From Candidatus Nanohaloarchaea archaeon (GTDB lineage: Archaea > EX4484-52 > GLR71): a stretch of 11,730 nucleotides of DNA. Shown piece by piece: positions 1 through 6,673 of the stretch; position 1 is the stretch's first letter; each line of letters begins with the position of its first letter. The DNA lies in NCBI GenBank assembly GCA_030594675.1, contig JAUVES010000012.1, forward strand, positions 1 through 11,730, given 5' to 3'. A program made the position numbers and the translations under genes. Under the pieces are notes generated by a model. That model searched no databases and was not told the origin of the DNA. It saw only the letters and a program-made list of their open reading frames with translations.

Positions 1-539
1 ATATTTCTTTTTTTCATATTTCTGTATAAATGACTGAAAATATCCCTTGTTGCCAACGCATCTCCCATAGCCCTGTGCGCCTGGAGGTTGTTTATATTGA
101 GATGATTGCAAACAGATCCCAGGCAATATGAGCTCAATCCCGGGATGAGCCTTCTTGAAAGCCTGCATGTGCATAAACTATCAGAACATAGCCCGCCAAG
201 TCCGCTTTCTTTGAAATTATAATCCAGAAAATTGTAATCAAATGTAGCGTTATGCGCAACAATCGCATTATCGCCGATAAATTCATTTAGGACTGATGCA
301 ACGTCATTGAACGGGGGCGCATCTTTCACCATTTCATCTGTTATTTTCGTAAGCCTGGTTATGAATGCAGGAATTCTTCTTCCCGGGTTGATAAGCATAG
401 ACCGTTCATCGGTGGTGTCGAATATGTGTGAGTGGGGGTCCCATTTCACTTTGATGCCGCAGAATTCAGTAATTTTATGGCGAAAGCGCGAAAGCCCTGT
501 TGTCTCAATGTCAACCACAACAAAAGAACTACTTTCCAT
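1..539 (-). CDS. DnaQ-like DEDDh 3'-5' exonuclease (partial)
   Basis: Reading the minus strand from the ATG at 539-537 gives at least 179 codons, still open at the window edge, so the C-terminus is missing. All three exonuclease motifs of the DEDDh (DNA polymerase III epsilon/PolC-type) family are visible: ExoI VDIETTGL at residues 9-16 with the catalytic D and E, ExoII HNATFDYNFL near residue 98, and ExoIII HRAMGDA near residue 155, where the H and D four residues apart define the h subtype. Such proteins remove nucleotides from DNA or RNA 3' ends using two metal ions, as proofreading, repair or RNA-processing enzymes; the sequence does not say which. The start is supported by a TATA-like box about 26 nt upstream, which implies a leaderless message. 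It diverges from the genes to its right and looks like the chromosomal flank of the island. Confidence 0.9.
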   Translation of the reverse strand, partial: MESSSFVVVDIETTGLSRFRHKITEFCGIKVKWDPHSHIFDTTDERSMLINPGRRIPAFITRLTKITDEMVKDAPPFNDVASVLNEFIGDNAIVAHNATFDYNFLDYNFKESGLGGLCSDSLCTCRLSRRLIPGLSSYCLGSVCNHLNINNLQAHRAMGDALATRDIFSHLYRNMKKRN

Positions 540-560
540 AACGTAAATGAGTTTTTCGTC

Positions 561-569
561 TTAATAAAT
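561..569 (-). promoter_or_regulatory. TATA box of the exonuclease gene
   Basis: On the minus strand this reads ATTTATTAA, centred 26 nt before the ATG at 539. That is the spacing at which archaeal TBP sites place the transcription start on the start codon itself. No Shine-Dalgarno lies between the box and the ATG, which fits a leaderless transcript. Confidence 0.55.
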
Positions 570-595
570 CTGCGCAAAAACAGAAAATTAGACAA

Positions 596-952
596 TTAGG
601 CAGGCAGATTTCTCTGCCACCAAAGAATGGGGGGATGCTGGGCAAATGCAATCTGCTCTTTTCTTGGATCGCCGTTCTGGGCGATAAGATAGCAGGCATA
701 TCTTGTGAGCATTATGTCCTCAATTTCTTTTTTTGCACCCTTTGGCATTTCTATCGTTTTGTTGACGCCAACAAAATGATCGTGGGCGTCTTGTTTTGAG
801 TTATTGCATGCAATTTTTGCTTTACCTATCACTTTTTCGAAGTTTCGCCACTCAGTACATTCCAGCAACAGCTACAAATCCCTCGCGAACCAATATTCAA
901 CACCATCCTGTTCGTTGGCGGACTCTTCAAAGTCTTTGAACAGGCGGAAATT
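596..952 (-). pseudogene. DinD-like (Bro-N-type) protein, decayed fragment
   Basis: On the minus strand, from about position 952, the frame reads a recognisable DinD N-terminal half: FKDFEESANEQDGVEYWFARDL, then an amber stop at 874-872, then CTEWRNFEKVIGKAKIACNN and the strongly conserved LTRYACYLIAQNGDPRKEQIAFAQ. The amber sits where relatives usually have Q, consistent with a CAG to TAG change. Homology ends abruptly at the Q codon at 640-638, where relatives continue with TYFAVQTR; here 14 unrelated residues and a TAA follow. No ATG lies upstream before another stop at 991-989. So the start, one internal codon and the C-terminal half are lost. DinD is a DNA-damage-inducible protein family in E. 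coli, and relatives often sit in restriction or mobile loci. An ORF could begin at TTG 868, but it would lack the N-terminus. Confidence 0.75.
603..618. repeat. Small perfect hairpin at the broken end of the DinD fragment
   Basis: GGCAGA and TCTGCC form a 6-bp inverted repeat around a 4-nt loop. It lies in the non-homologous tail of the DinD fragment. On the minus strand it is followed by T-rich DNA (about 590-576), so it might be a terminator remnant, but it is too short to be sure. Confidence 0.3.
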
Positions 953-970
953 CTGCCGCCCAGACCAAAG

Positions 971-980
971 ATATTTTAAA
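971..980 (+). promoter_or_regulatory. TATA box of the small cysteine-rich gene
   Basis: ATATTTTAAA with a purine-rich stretch (CCAAAG, BRE-like) just upstream is centred 26 nt before the ATG at 1002. This supports a leaderless transcript and decides in favour of the ATG at 1002. The box lies just beyond the recognisable N-terminal end of the DinD fragment, so the original DinD start region has been replaced by this promoter. Confidence 0.6.
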
Positions 981-1001
981 GTAGGTGCCTATTGATTCTT
1001 C

Positions 1002-1283
1002 ATGGCAACAGCGCCTAACTGCAAAAAGAACTCTGAACGAGCGCGTCTTCGACGTGCGCATCACCTCGGACACAACAAAGAAGAAGCAGAATGGTCAAAA
1101 AAGCTTGATTCAAACAAATATCCAAAATGCGTGGGCAAAAACCTCTTTGAAGATTGCCCGGCTGAGGTTCCGGAAGTGGCGCCAGCAACCTGTAAATCAT
1201 GCCCTCAATATGTTCCTTCTATTGATGAGAGGAAGGAAAGGATGAGAAAACTGATGGAAGAGATGAAAAAGAGCAAGAACTAA
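1002..1283 (+). CDS. Small cysteine-containing hypothetical protein
   Basis: A 93-residue protein that I do not recognise. It has five cysteines: C7, C43, C52, C64 and C67. The last four, in a C-x8-C-x11-C-x2-C pattern, could bind a zinc ion. The region between them is rich in proline (CPAEVPEVAPATCKSCPQ), and the C-terminal 20 residues are a highly charged, probably helical tail (DERKERMRKLMEEMKK). The N-terminal half is basic and polar. No signal peptide or membrane segment is present. The ATG at 1002 is chosen because the TATA box lies at leaderless spacing; a GTG at 985 in another frame opens a competing ORF without these features. The gene precedes hsdR by 36 bp but hsdR has its own promoter, so a shared function is not implied. 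Confidence 0.7.
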   Translation: MATAPNCKKNSERARLRRAHHLGHNKEEAEWSKKLDSNKYPKCVGKNLFEDCPAEVPEVAPATCKSCPQYVPSIDERKERMRKLMEEMKKSKN

Positions 1284-1289
1284 CTAGAA

Positions 1290-1299
1290 TTTATAAATA
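1290..1299 (+). promoter_or_regulatory. TATA box of hsdR
   Basis: TTTATAAATA is centred about 26 nt upstream of the ATG at 1320 and only about 20 nt upstream of the alternative GTG at 1314. The spacing favours ATG 1320 as the true, leaderless start of hsdR. Confidence 0.65.
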
Positions 1300-1319
1300 A
1301 TACTGCCTATTTAGTGTAT

Positions 1320-4064
1320 ATGGTTGAAATAATTGAGGATAAAAAGTTAATCACAGAACATCAAACAAGAAAAAAGTATATCGATACTGATTTAAAAAAG
1401 ATCGGCTGGCTTAAAAAATACATAAAAGAAGAAGTAAACTCTGTTAAGTCTGATTTTAAACAGAAGAAATTTGTGTTCTTTGATGGCAAAATTGAAAGAA
1501 ACGTTGATAGATTTGTTGACTACATTCTACTTGATGAAGACTATACTGTTCTTGCAATTATTGAATCCAAAAGGTTCTCCAAAGATGAAGAAATTGGAAG
1601 AATCCAGGCAAGAACATATTCTAAAGATATTGAGAAGCAAGTAAACAGAAAGATTCCTATCTTTTTGACCAATGGAAGAGTATGGCGTTTTATTGATGAA
1701 GATGGGATTGAGCGAGAAGTTAGCGGGCCATTTGCCCAGGAAGATCTTGGAAGAAGAAGCGATTTATACAGTAAAAAGCGCGACCCTACAGATGTTAAAA
1801 TCGATACCCACATTGTAGACCGACCCCTAAGTATTCGGACTGTAAGGAAATTAAGTGAGCATTTTTCAGAAGGTCATAGAAAAGCATTAGTTCAGATGGC
1901 TACAGGTACCGGGAAAACAAGAGTTGCAATGGCAATTATCAAATTACTGATTAATGCAAACATAATACGCAATGTATTGTTTATCGCGGACAGAATCTCT
2001 CTTGTCAATCAGGCAAAATCAAATGGATTTAATCAGTTTTTTAGTGAACCTATTGGCAATTTGCGCGATGGATACTCAACAAGTTCAAGGCTTTATGTTT
2101 CCACAATCCAGACACTGATGAGTGGAAAATCGAAAAAAATGTTTGAAAGATTTAGCCCGGGATATTTTGATCTCATAGTATTTGATGAAGCGCACAGGTC
2201 AATCTATGATAAAAATAATCTGATTAACAAATATTTTGATGCCATTAAAATCGGCCTTACTGCAACACCAAGGGAACGTGAAACAAGGAATACCTATGAG
2301 TTATTTGACTGTGTTCATGACAAGCCAACAGTTGAATATTCATATGATGAAGCTGTCCGCAATGGGATTCTGGTTCCATACAATGCTGAAATTATTGAAA
2401 CCAAAGTTTTGGCTTTAGGCATCAAGGGCACTGAATTGAGCAGCCGCCTAAAAGACCAGCTTAGGCGGCAGGAAGAGAATCCGGAGGTTGCTGAATATAC
2501 CGGCTCCCAGTTTGACAGGGTTTTCATGGACAATAAGACAAATGAGATTATCATTCGCGAATTTATGAGCAGCTGCTATAAATCAGATGAAGGGAAACCA
2601 TGCAAAACAATATTTTTCTGTGCAAGCCAGCGCCATGCAGATTATATGAAGACCATTTTTGGAAAATTATTTCCTAACCTGAGCAGTGATGTGCAGGTCA
2701 TCACTTCAAAAATGGCAAGAGCAGAAGATGAGGTTTTGCGGTTCCAAGGACAATCTGAGCCGAGAATTGCGCTTTCTGTCGGGATGCTTGATACGGGTGT
2801 TGATATCCCGGAAGTATGCAATCTTGTGTTTGTCAGGCCTGTTTTTTCACATATCCGGTTCTGGCAGATGGTTGGCAGAGGAACAAGAAATCAACAGGCA
2901 TGTAAGCATCTGGCATGGCTGCCTGATGGCGGAAAAAAAGATTTCAAAATATTTGATTTCAAGGTTGGCGGACACTCAAATATAAAATATCATGAGTTTA
3001 AGGTTTCAAAAGAACGCGCAGTGCAGAAGGATGTTATTACGAAGATTTTTGAAAACAGAGTTCAGTTGCTGAAAAAGCACCTTGATGGTGCGCAAAAGAA
3101 AATGATTTCAGGTAAGATACTGCATGACGTGAATTCTCTGGATGAAAATTCCTTTCTTGTGCGTGAGAAATATCCTGTACTCAATGGAATCAAAAAGAAT
3201 TCATTTGAGCTGGAAAAATATGTTAAGGAATTGATGGGCGATATATCGGGGCTTATGATTCTTAAAGAGGGAAGTAATGCATATGTTTCTTCATTTATTT
3301 TGCATACTGAGAAATTGTTTGGGTATGTTTTGGATGAGAAATACGATAAGATAGAAAAAGTGAAACAATCTGTTCAGGAGATGACTGAAAATATTCTCCA
3401 GAAAGAGAATTTGACTGAGATTAAGAAAAATAAGAAAAAAATCATGAAAGTTCTCCAGGATGAATTCTGGGATGATTTGACTTTTGATGATGTTGAGTTT
3501 TTGGTTACTGAAATAGCGCCATTGATGAAATACTTTGAGCCAAATCCAAGAAGAGTGGTTAAGATTGATGCTCCGGATTTGGTTTTAAGCAGGGAAAAGT
3601 TTGAAAAGGAAGTAAAAGAGGACACCCGACTGATGAAGTTTCTTGAGAAAAACCCGCAGATAAAAAAGATAAAGAGCGGCGAAGGTATTACTTCCATCGA
3701 ACTGAAAAATCTGGAAGCGCAATTGTCTGCATTGAGGCCGGAGTTGACTGTTGAAAATATCCAGAAATACCAGAAAAAGGATTTTTTAGTGTTCCTGTGC
3801 GAGATTATTGGTTTGAGGCGCGATTATACTCCAAAAGAAGTGATTGAGCGGAAATTCGATGAGTTTATTATCTTCAATAATAATTATAGTTCCAGACAGC
3901 TTGAATTTCTGGAGGTTTTGAAGAAGGTATTTGCGGACAGAAAGTATATTGAGCTTTCTGACCTGGCAAGTCCGCCGCTTTCTTTGGAGCATCCGAGGGA
4001 TTATTTTCAAATGACGGACCTGAAAGCAATTGTCAGAAAATGCAATGAGATCAAGATGTGTTGA
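1320..4064 (+). CDS. hsdR: Type I restriction enzyme, R (translocase/nuclease) subunit
   Basis: A 914-residue HsdR that, with HsdS and HsdM, would translocate DNA using ATP and cut it far from an unmethylated recognition site. The N-terminal domain carries a PD-(D/E)xK nuclease core: D67, then E82-S-K84, followed by the RIQARTY motif often seen in RecB-like nucleases. The superfamily 2 motor follows: Walker A ATGTGKT with K199, motif II DEAH at 289-292, motif III TATP at 314-317, motif V around LDTGVDIPE, and motif VI QMVGRGTR at 516-523. The last 350 residues are charged and helical and probably dock on the methylase. All key residues are intact, so it should be active. I place the start at ATG 1320 from promoter spacing; GTG 1314 would add two residues. 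It is shorter than the classic EcoKI subunit of roughly 1,100 residues, as in the compact HsdR group. The next gene starts 10 nt after its stop. Confidence 0.95.
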   Translation: MVEIIEDKKLITEHQTRKKYIDTDLKKIGWLKKYIKEEVNSVKSDFKQKKFVFFDGKIERNVDRFVDYILLDEDYTVLAIIESKRFSKDEEIGRIQARTYSKDIEKQVNRKIPIFLTNGRVWRFIDEDGIEREVSGPFAQEDLGRRSDLYSKKRDPTDVKIDTHIVDRPLSIRTVRKLSEHFSEGHRKALVQMATGTGKTRVAMAIIKLLINANIIRNVLFIADRISLVNQAKSNGFNQFFSEPIGNLRDGYSTSSRLYVSTIQTLMSGKSKKMFERFSPGYFDLIVFDEAHRSIYDKNNLINKYFDAIKIGLTATPRERETRNTYELFDCVHDKPTVEYSYDEAVRNGILVPYNAEIIETKVLALGIKGTELSSRLKDQLRRQEENPEVAEYTGSQFDRVFMDNKTNEIIIREFMSSCYKSDEGKPCKTIFFCASQRHADYMKTIFGKLFPNLSSDVQVITSKMARAEDEVLRFQGQSEPRIALSVGMLDTGVDIPEVCNLVFVRPVFSHIRFWQMVGRGTRNQQACKHLAWLPDGGKKDFKIFDFKVGGHSNIKYHEFKVSKERAVQKDVITKIFENRVQLLKKHLDGAQKKMISGKILHDVNSLDENSFLVREKYPVLNGIKKNSFELEKYVKELMGDISGLMILKEGSNAYVSSFILHTEKLFGYVLDEKYDKIEKVKQSVQEMTENILQKENLTEIKKNKKKIMKVLQDEFWDDLTFDDVEFLVTEIAPLMKYFEPNPRRVVKIDAPDLVLSREKFEKEVKEDTRLMKFLEKNPQIKKIKSGEGITSIELKNLEAQLSALRPELTVENIQKYQKKDFLVFLCEIIGLRRDYTPKEVIERKFDEFIIFNNNYSSRQLEFLEVLKKVFADRKYIELSDLASPPLSLEHPRDYFQMTDLKAIVRKCNEIKMC
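2443..2469. repeat. Perfect 9-bp inverted repeat inside hsdR
   Basis: GCCGCCTAA at 2443-2451 and TTAGGCGGC at 2461-2469 are exact reverse complements with a 9-nt spacer. The stretch encodes part of a charged region (RLKDQLRRQ), so coding alone could explain it, but it is GC-rich against an AT-rich gene. Confidence 0.6.
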
Positions 4065-4074
4065 GTGTGTCTGG

Positions 4075-4737
4075 ATGACGTATTTATATATTGATGAGAG
4101 CGGAGACTTGGGGTTCGGTAAACAGGGTAGTGAATATTTTATTATCTGTTGTGTTAAAATTGATGATGAAAAAACAAATATGATGTTTCATCGTATCCCT
4201 AAGAAGGTTCGGCAGAGAAAACTCTCAAAAAAACTTAAAGAAACAACAGAATTGAAGTTTTCAAATTCTTCTGTTTTAGTGAGAAACAGTTTTTTAAAGA
4301 GGGTGGCGGAGTTAGATGTGGAAATATATGCTCTGATAATAAAAAAAGACGATGTAAAGTGTAATCTGAGGAATAATCTTCCCATATTCTATAATTATCT
4401 GATTAAGATTCTTATTGAAAATCCATTGAAAAAAATGGAAAATAATCACAATTTACTTATTTGCCTTGATAAATGCATGTCTCAGTATCAAAGAATTAAG
4501 TTTGAGGGCTATATACAAACAGAATTTTTCTCAATATTTAGGGAAATTCCTGTTTTAAAAATAAATCATGATTCTTCAGAGTCAAATTATGGATTGCAGG
4601 TAACTGATTTTGTTATTGGCGCATTAGGTTATAAATATAATAGAAAAATGATGAAAGATGGACACAATAAATACACGGATATTATACAGGATAAAATCGT
4701 TTTGGAAAAAAAGGATTTATTCAACAAGAAGTATTGA
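4075..4737 (+). CDS. DUF3800 family protein (first copy)
   Basis: A 220-residue protein with the DUF3800 signature: YIDESGD at residues 5-11 near the N-terminus, E59-L-K61, an isolated acidic strand LICLDK with D132, and the closing LQVTDFVIGA with D178. The spaced acidic residues suggest the RNase H-like metal-binding fold proposed for this family; the substrate is unknown. DUF3800 genes recur in prokaryotic defence and mobile regions. The ATG at 4075 places the DESGD motif at the very start, as usual for the family. An upstream TTG at 4030 would add 15 residues overlapping hsdR and is less likely. The start lies 10 nt beyond the hsdR stop with no clear ribosome binding site, so translation is probably coupled to hsdR. 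The lysine-rich C-terminus ends before a 167-bp intergenic region. Confidence 0.88.
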   Translation: MTYLYIDESGDLGFGKQGSEYFIICCVKIDDEKTNMMFHRIPKKVRQRKLSKKLKETTELKFSNSSVLVRNSFLKRVAELDVEIYALIIKKDDVKCNLRNNLPIFYNYLIKILIENPLKKMENNHNLLICLDKCMSQYQRIKFEGYIQTEFFSIFREIPVLKINHDSSESNYGLQVTDFVIGALGYKYNRKMMKDGHNKYTDIIQDKIVLEKKDLFNKKY

Positions 4738-4742
4738 CGAAC

Positions 4743-4792
4743 CCTGTTTACTTGTCCTAAGCTCAATCCTGAGCCGTCATCCTTTCAACAGG
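4743..4792. repeat. Nested inverted repeats after the first DUF3800 gene
   Basis: CCTGTT (4743-4748) pairs exactly with AACAGG (4787-4792), and inside lies a perfect GCTCA-ATCC-TGAGC hairpin (4761-4774). GTCCT/AGGAC (4754-4758, 4790-4794) offers a competing pairing. It may be a 3' end structure of the hsdR-DUF3800 message or a small structured RNA; no T-rich tail follows directly, so I do not call it a terminator. Confidence 0.4.
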
Positions 4793-4826
4793 ACTTACTC
4801 ATCAGATGTAATATTATGCACTTAAC

Positions 4827-4834
4827 TATATAAA
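4827..4834 (+). promoter_or_regulatory. Upstream TATA-like box
   Basis: TATATAAA would place a rightward transcription start near 4856, inside the inverted-repeat operator. Being nearly palindromic it could also work leftward, with a start near 4805. It may be a second, regulated promoter for the internal operon, or chance in AT-rich DNA. Confidence 0.35.
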
Positions 4835-4842
4835 TCTTTTGC

Positions 4843-4868
4843 GTTGATTTGTCAACTTGGGTTGACAC
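4843..4868. promoter_or_regulatory. Probable operator: alternating TTGA/TCAA half-sites
   Basis: Three half-sites alternate in orientation: GTTGA, then GTCAAC, then GTTGAC. The pair GTCAAC-TTGG-GTTGAC (4851-4866) is a perfect inverted repeat. The array ends about 7 bp before the TATA box of the ribbon-helix-helix gene, overlapping the place where TFB would bind. A dimeric RHH protein typically binds such short inverted repeats, so self-repression by the product of 4905-5279 is the simplest reading. Confidence 0.55.
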
Positions 4869-4874
4869 AATAAA

Positions 4875-4882
4875 TTTATATA
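4875..4882 (+). promoter_or_regulatory. TATA box of the RHH-led internal operon
   Basis: TTTATATA is centred 26 nt before the ATG at 4905, the same spacing as for hsdR and the exonuclease gene, indicating a leaderless transcript starting at the RHH gene. This gives the hsdS/hsdM half of the locus a promoter separate from hsdR. Confidence 0.65.
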
Positions 4883-4904
4883 ATTCTGGTTTTCATATCA
4901 GTGT

Positions 4905-5279
4905 ATGGAATTTAAGTCTGTTTCAGCAAAGATGACACGAGAAGAGGTTAGCTTGTTTAAAGCATTCTGTGAAAAGAAGGGGGTTTCTCCTTCCGGGCTA
5001 ATAAGGGAAATGATTCTGCGCGAGTTGAAAGTGCCGATTCCGCACACGGTTGCAGGTAAAAATAAGATTCGATATGAAAAAGGAAGTGATATGTTTATAT
5101 GGTCAGTTGCGCTGGATACCGGTGAAGAGATTGAGGTACTACGGAATGTTTCGCCGGATTTTCTTGAGAATTTGATGGAGATAATTGGCAGGGGGCTTGA
5201 TGAGCGCGCATCGTTCATTGGCAAGACAAAAAAAGGATCGGTAGCAGTGCCGAGCAATATTTTGAGAGGGGAAAAATGA
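4905..5279 (+). CDS. Ribbon-helix-helix transcriptional regulator
   Basis: A 124-residue protein whose first 42 residues match the ribbon-helix-helix (CopG/Arc-type) DNA-binding fold: a beta strand (FKSVSAKM), helix A (REEVSLFKAFCEKKG), a VSPS turn, and helix B (GLIREMILREL). Dimers of this fold insert the paired strands into the DNA major groove. The remaining 80 residues (including SDMFIWSVALDTGEEIEVL and a DFLENLMEIIGRGL helix) are unfamiliar and could bind a ligand or a partner. It is the first gene after its own TATA box and a TTGA/TCAA inverted repeat, which suggests autoregulation of the internal operon. RHH proteins also serve as antitoxins for PIN-domain toxins (VapBC), and a PIN gene lies two genes downstream. 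Its stop overlaps the next start by 4 bp (ATGA). Confidence 0.82.
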   Translation: MEFKSVSAKMTREEVSLFKAFCEKKGVSPSGLIREMILRELKVPIPHTVAGKNKIRYEKGSDMFIWSVALDTGEEIEVLRNVSPDFLENLMEIIGRGLDERASFIGKTKKGSVAVPSNILRGEK

Positions 5280-6673
5280 TTAAAGAATCTGAAACTGTGG
5301 AGTTAAAAAGGTCTACATCGGAATTAAAAGAAGCCATTATTTCAATAGTTGCTATTCTAAACAAGCACAGACACGGAAAATTATATTTTGGCGTAAGGGA
5401 TTCCGGAGACGTTATCGGGCAGGATATTGGCGAACAGACAATAAGGAATGTCTCGAAGTCTGTTTCCGATCACATTGAGCCGAAAATATTTCCGAAGATA
5501 AATCAACAAAATATTGATGGTAAAGATTGCATTATCGTGGAATTTGAAGGTAAAAATATTCCGTATTTTGCAAATGGGCGGGCTTATATGCGGATTGGTG
5601 ATGAAGACAGGCAATTGTCTGCAAAGGAGCTGGAGACTCTGATTTTAAAGAAAAACAGTGAGAATATAAGATGGGACAGCCAGATATGTGAAAATGCAAC
5701 ATTAGATGATATTGATGATGCAATACTGGAAAATTTTGTTGAGTTGACGAAAAAATCAAAAAGAATCAGCATTGATAAAGAGGATAAGGAATTGATATTG
5801 AAGAAGCTGGATTTAATCCGCAATAATAAATTAACGAATGCGTCTGTTGTTCTTTTTGGCAAAAATCCATCTGAGTTTTTTCTCAATAATGTTGTCAAGT
5901 GCGGAAGGTTCAGGGGGGTTCTTAAGAAAGAGTTTATTGATATGAAAGATTATAGGGGCAATCTTTTTGATAATCTGGAGAGCAGTATTTCTTTTTTAAA
6001 AGACCATTTGAGGCTGGAGGCAAAAATAAAGGGTCTTCTGAGGGTTGAGGAATGGGAGATTCCCATTGAAGCATTAAGGGAATCGGTTATTAATGCCCTG
6101 ATTCACAGGAATTATTTTGAGAACAGTTTCACTTATATCAAAATGTATGATTCGGATATTGTTATTGCAAATCCCGGATATTTGCCCGATACTTTGAAAA
6201 TTAGCGATTTATACAAAGAGCATGAATCCTGCCTGAGAAACCCCCTTATTGCAAATGTGTTTTATTATGCAGGGCATATTGATGCATGGGGAAGAGGCAG
6301 TTTGAATATTATTGGTTTTTTAGCTAAGAAGAAGTTGGATAGACCCCGTTTTGAACAAAGCGGCGGTTCATTCAGAATTATTTTCAAAAGACCGGAGTTG
6401 GGAGTAGAGACAGGAACTGTGGAGAAAACTGTGGAGAAAAGGGTCGGAGAAAGGGTCGGAGAAAAGGTCGGAGAAAAATTAACTGAAAATCAGCAAAAAA
6501 TTATTGATTTTATTCAAAGGGAACAGAGTATTTCTGCAAAGGAATTGTCCGGGCGAGTAGGTATTTCTCAAAGAAAAGTTGAGGAAAATATTTCTAAATT
6601 GAAGAAGAAAGGTATTTTAAAGCGCATCGGTCCTGATAAAGGGGGGCATTGGGAGATTGTGGAGGAGAAGTAA
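5276..6673 (+). CDS. AlbA_2 (Schlafen-like) / GHKL-type ATPase / winged-helix protein
   Basis: A 465-residue protein often labelled RecG-related or putative DNA-binding regulator, though it lacks helicase motifs. Residues 1-120 are an AlbA_2/Schlafen-like domain (ESETVELKRS, then GKLYFGVRDSGDVIG, then GRAYMRIG). Residues about 262-370 resemble the HATPase_c_4 domain: ALRESVINALIHRNY with an N-box-like asparagine at 273, NPGYLP at 299-304, and GHIDAWGRGSLNI. A tetrapeptide-repeat linker (381-404) leads to a C-terminal winged helix (about 405-455: QQKIIDFI, AKELSGRVGISQRKVEENISKL, then a KKKGILKRIG wing). Binding of nucleic acid and ATP is expected; any RNA or DNA cleavage is only inferred from distant Schlafen relatives. 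A GAGGGG ribosome binding site at 5266-5271 and a 4-bp overlap with the RHH gene tie the two together. The PIN gene starts directly after its stop. Confidence 0.88.
   Translation: MIKESETVELKRSTSELKEAIISIVAILNKHRHGKLYFGVRDSGDVIGQDIGEQTIRNVSKSVSDHIEPKIFPKINQQNIDGKDCIIVEFEGKNIPYFANGRAYMRIGDEDRQLSAKELETLILKKNSENIRWDSQICENATLDDIDDAILENFVELTKKSKRISIDKEDKELILKKLDLIRNNKLTNASVVLFGKNPSEFFLNNVVKCGRFRGVLKKEFIDMKDYRGNLFDNLESSISFLKDHLRLEAKIKGLLRVEEWEIPIEALRESVINALIHRNYFENSFTYIKMYDSDIVIANPGYLPDTLKISDLYKEHESCLRNPLIANVFYYAGHIDAWGRGSLNIIGFLAKKKLDRPRFEQSGGSFRIIFKRPELGVETGTVEKTVEKRVGERVGEKVGEKLTENQQKIIDFIQREQSISAKELSGRVGISQRKVEENISKLKKKGILKRIGPDKGGHWEIVEEK
6416..6475 (+). repeat. Five 12-bp tandem repeats encoding a tetrapeptide linker
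   Basis: Five imperfect 12-bp units: two identical ACTGTGGAGAAA, then AGGGTCGGAGAA twice, then AAGGTCGGAGAA. They encode TVEK TVEK RVGE RVGE KVGE, followed by a degenerate KLTE. The unit length is a multiple of three, so copy-number slippage would change the linker length between the ATPase-like domain and the winged helix without breaking the frame. Confidence 0.85.

Noticed and set aside
872..874. TAG in the DinD fragment read as pyrrolysine
   Set aside because: The gene also lacks a start and its C-terminal half, so plain decay is simpler, and nothing else in the window hints at amber recoding.
985..1245. GTG-started frame overlapping the small cysteine-containing gene
   Set aside because: The frame starting at ATG 1002 has leaderless TATA spacing and a cysteine pattern; this one has neither.
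1314..1319. GTG at 1314 as the hsdR start
   Set aside because: The TATA box lies about 20 nt from it but 26 nt from ATG 1320, matching the other promoters in the window.
3374..3697. 107-residue minus-strand open frame inside hsdR
   Set aside because: Rich in F, S and I as expected from reading a lysine- and glutamate-rich gene backwards; no start signal.
4030..4074. TTG at 4030 as the start of the first DUF3800 gene
   Set aside because: It adds 15 residues overlapping hsdR before the conserved N-terminal YIDESGD, which normally sits at the start of the protein.
4738..4800. C/D box guide RNA in the intergenic region
   Set aside because: Only loose matches to C (GGATGAC on the minus strand) and D (CTGA) boxes with wrong spacing; the nested inverted repeats are better evidence of plain secondary structure.
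4738..4904. CRISPR-like or transposon end
   Set aside because: No repeated units with spacers and no terminal inverted repeats flanking a gene; only short operator-like half-sites.
4898..5257. 119-residue minus-strand open frame opposite the RHH gene
   Set aside because: It is the exact antisense of a gene with a recognisable fold, promoter and coupling to the next gene; its own translation shows no motif.
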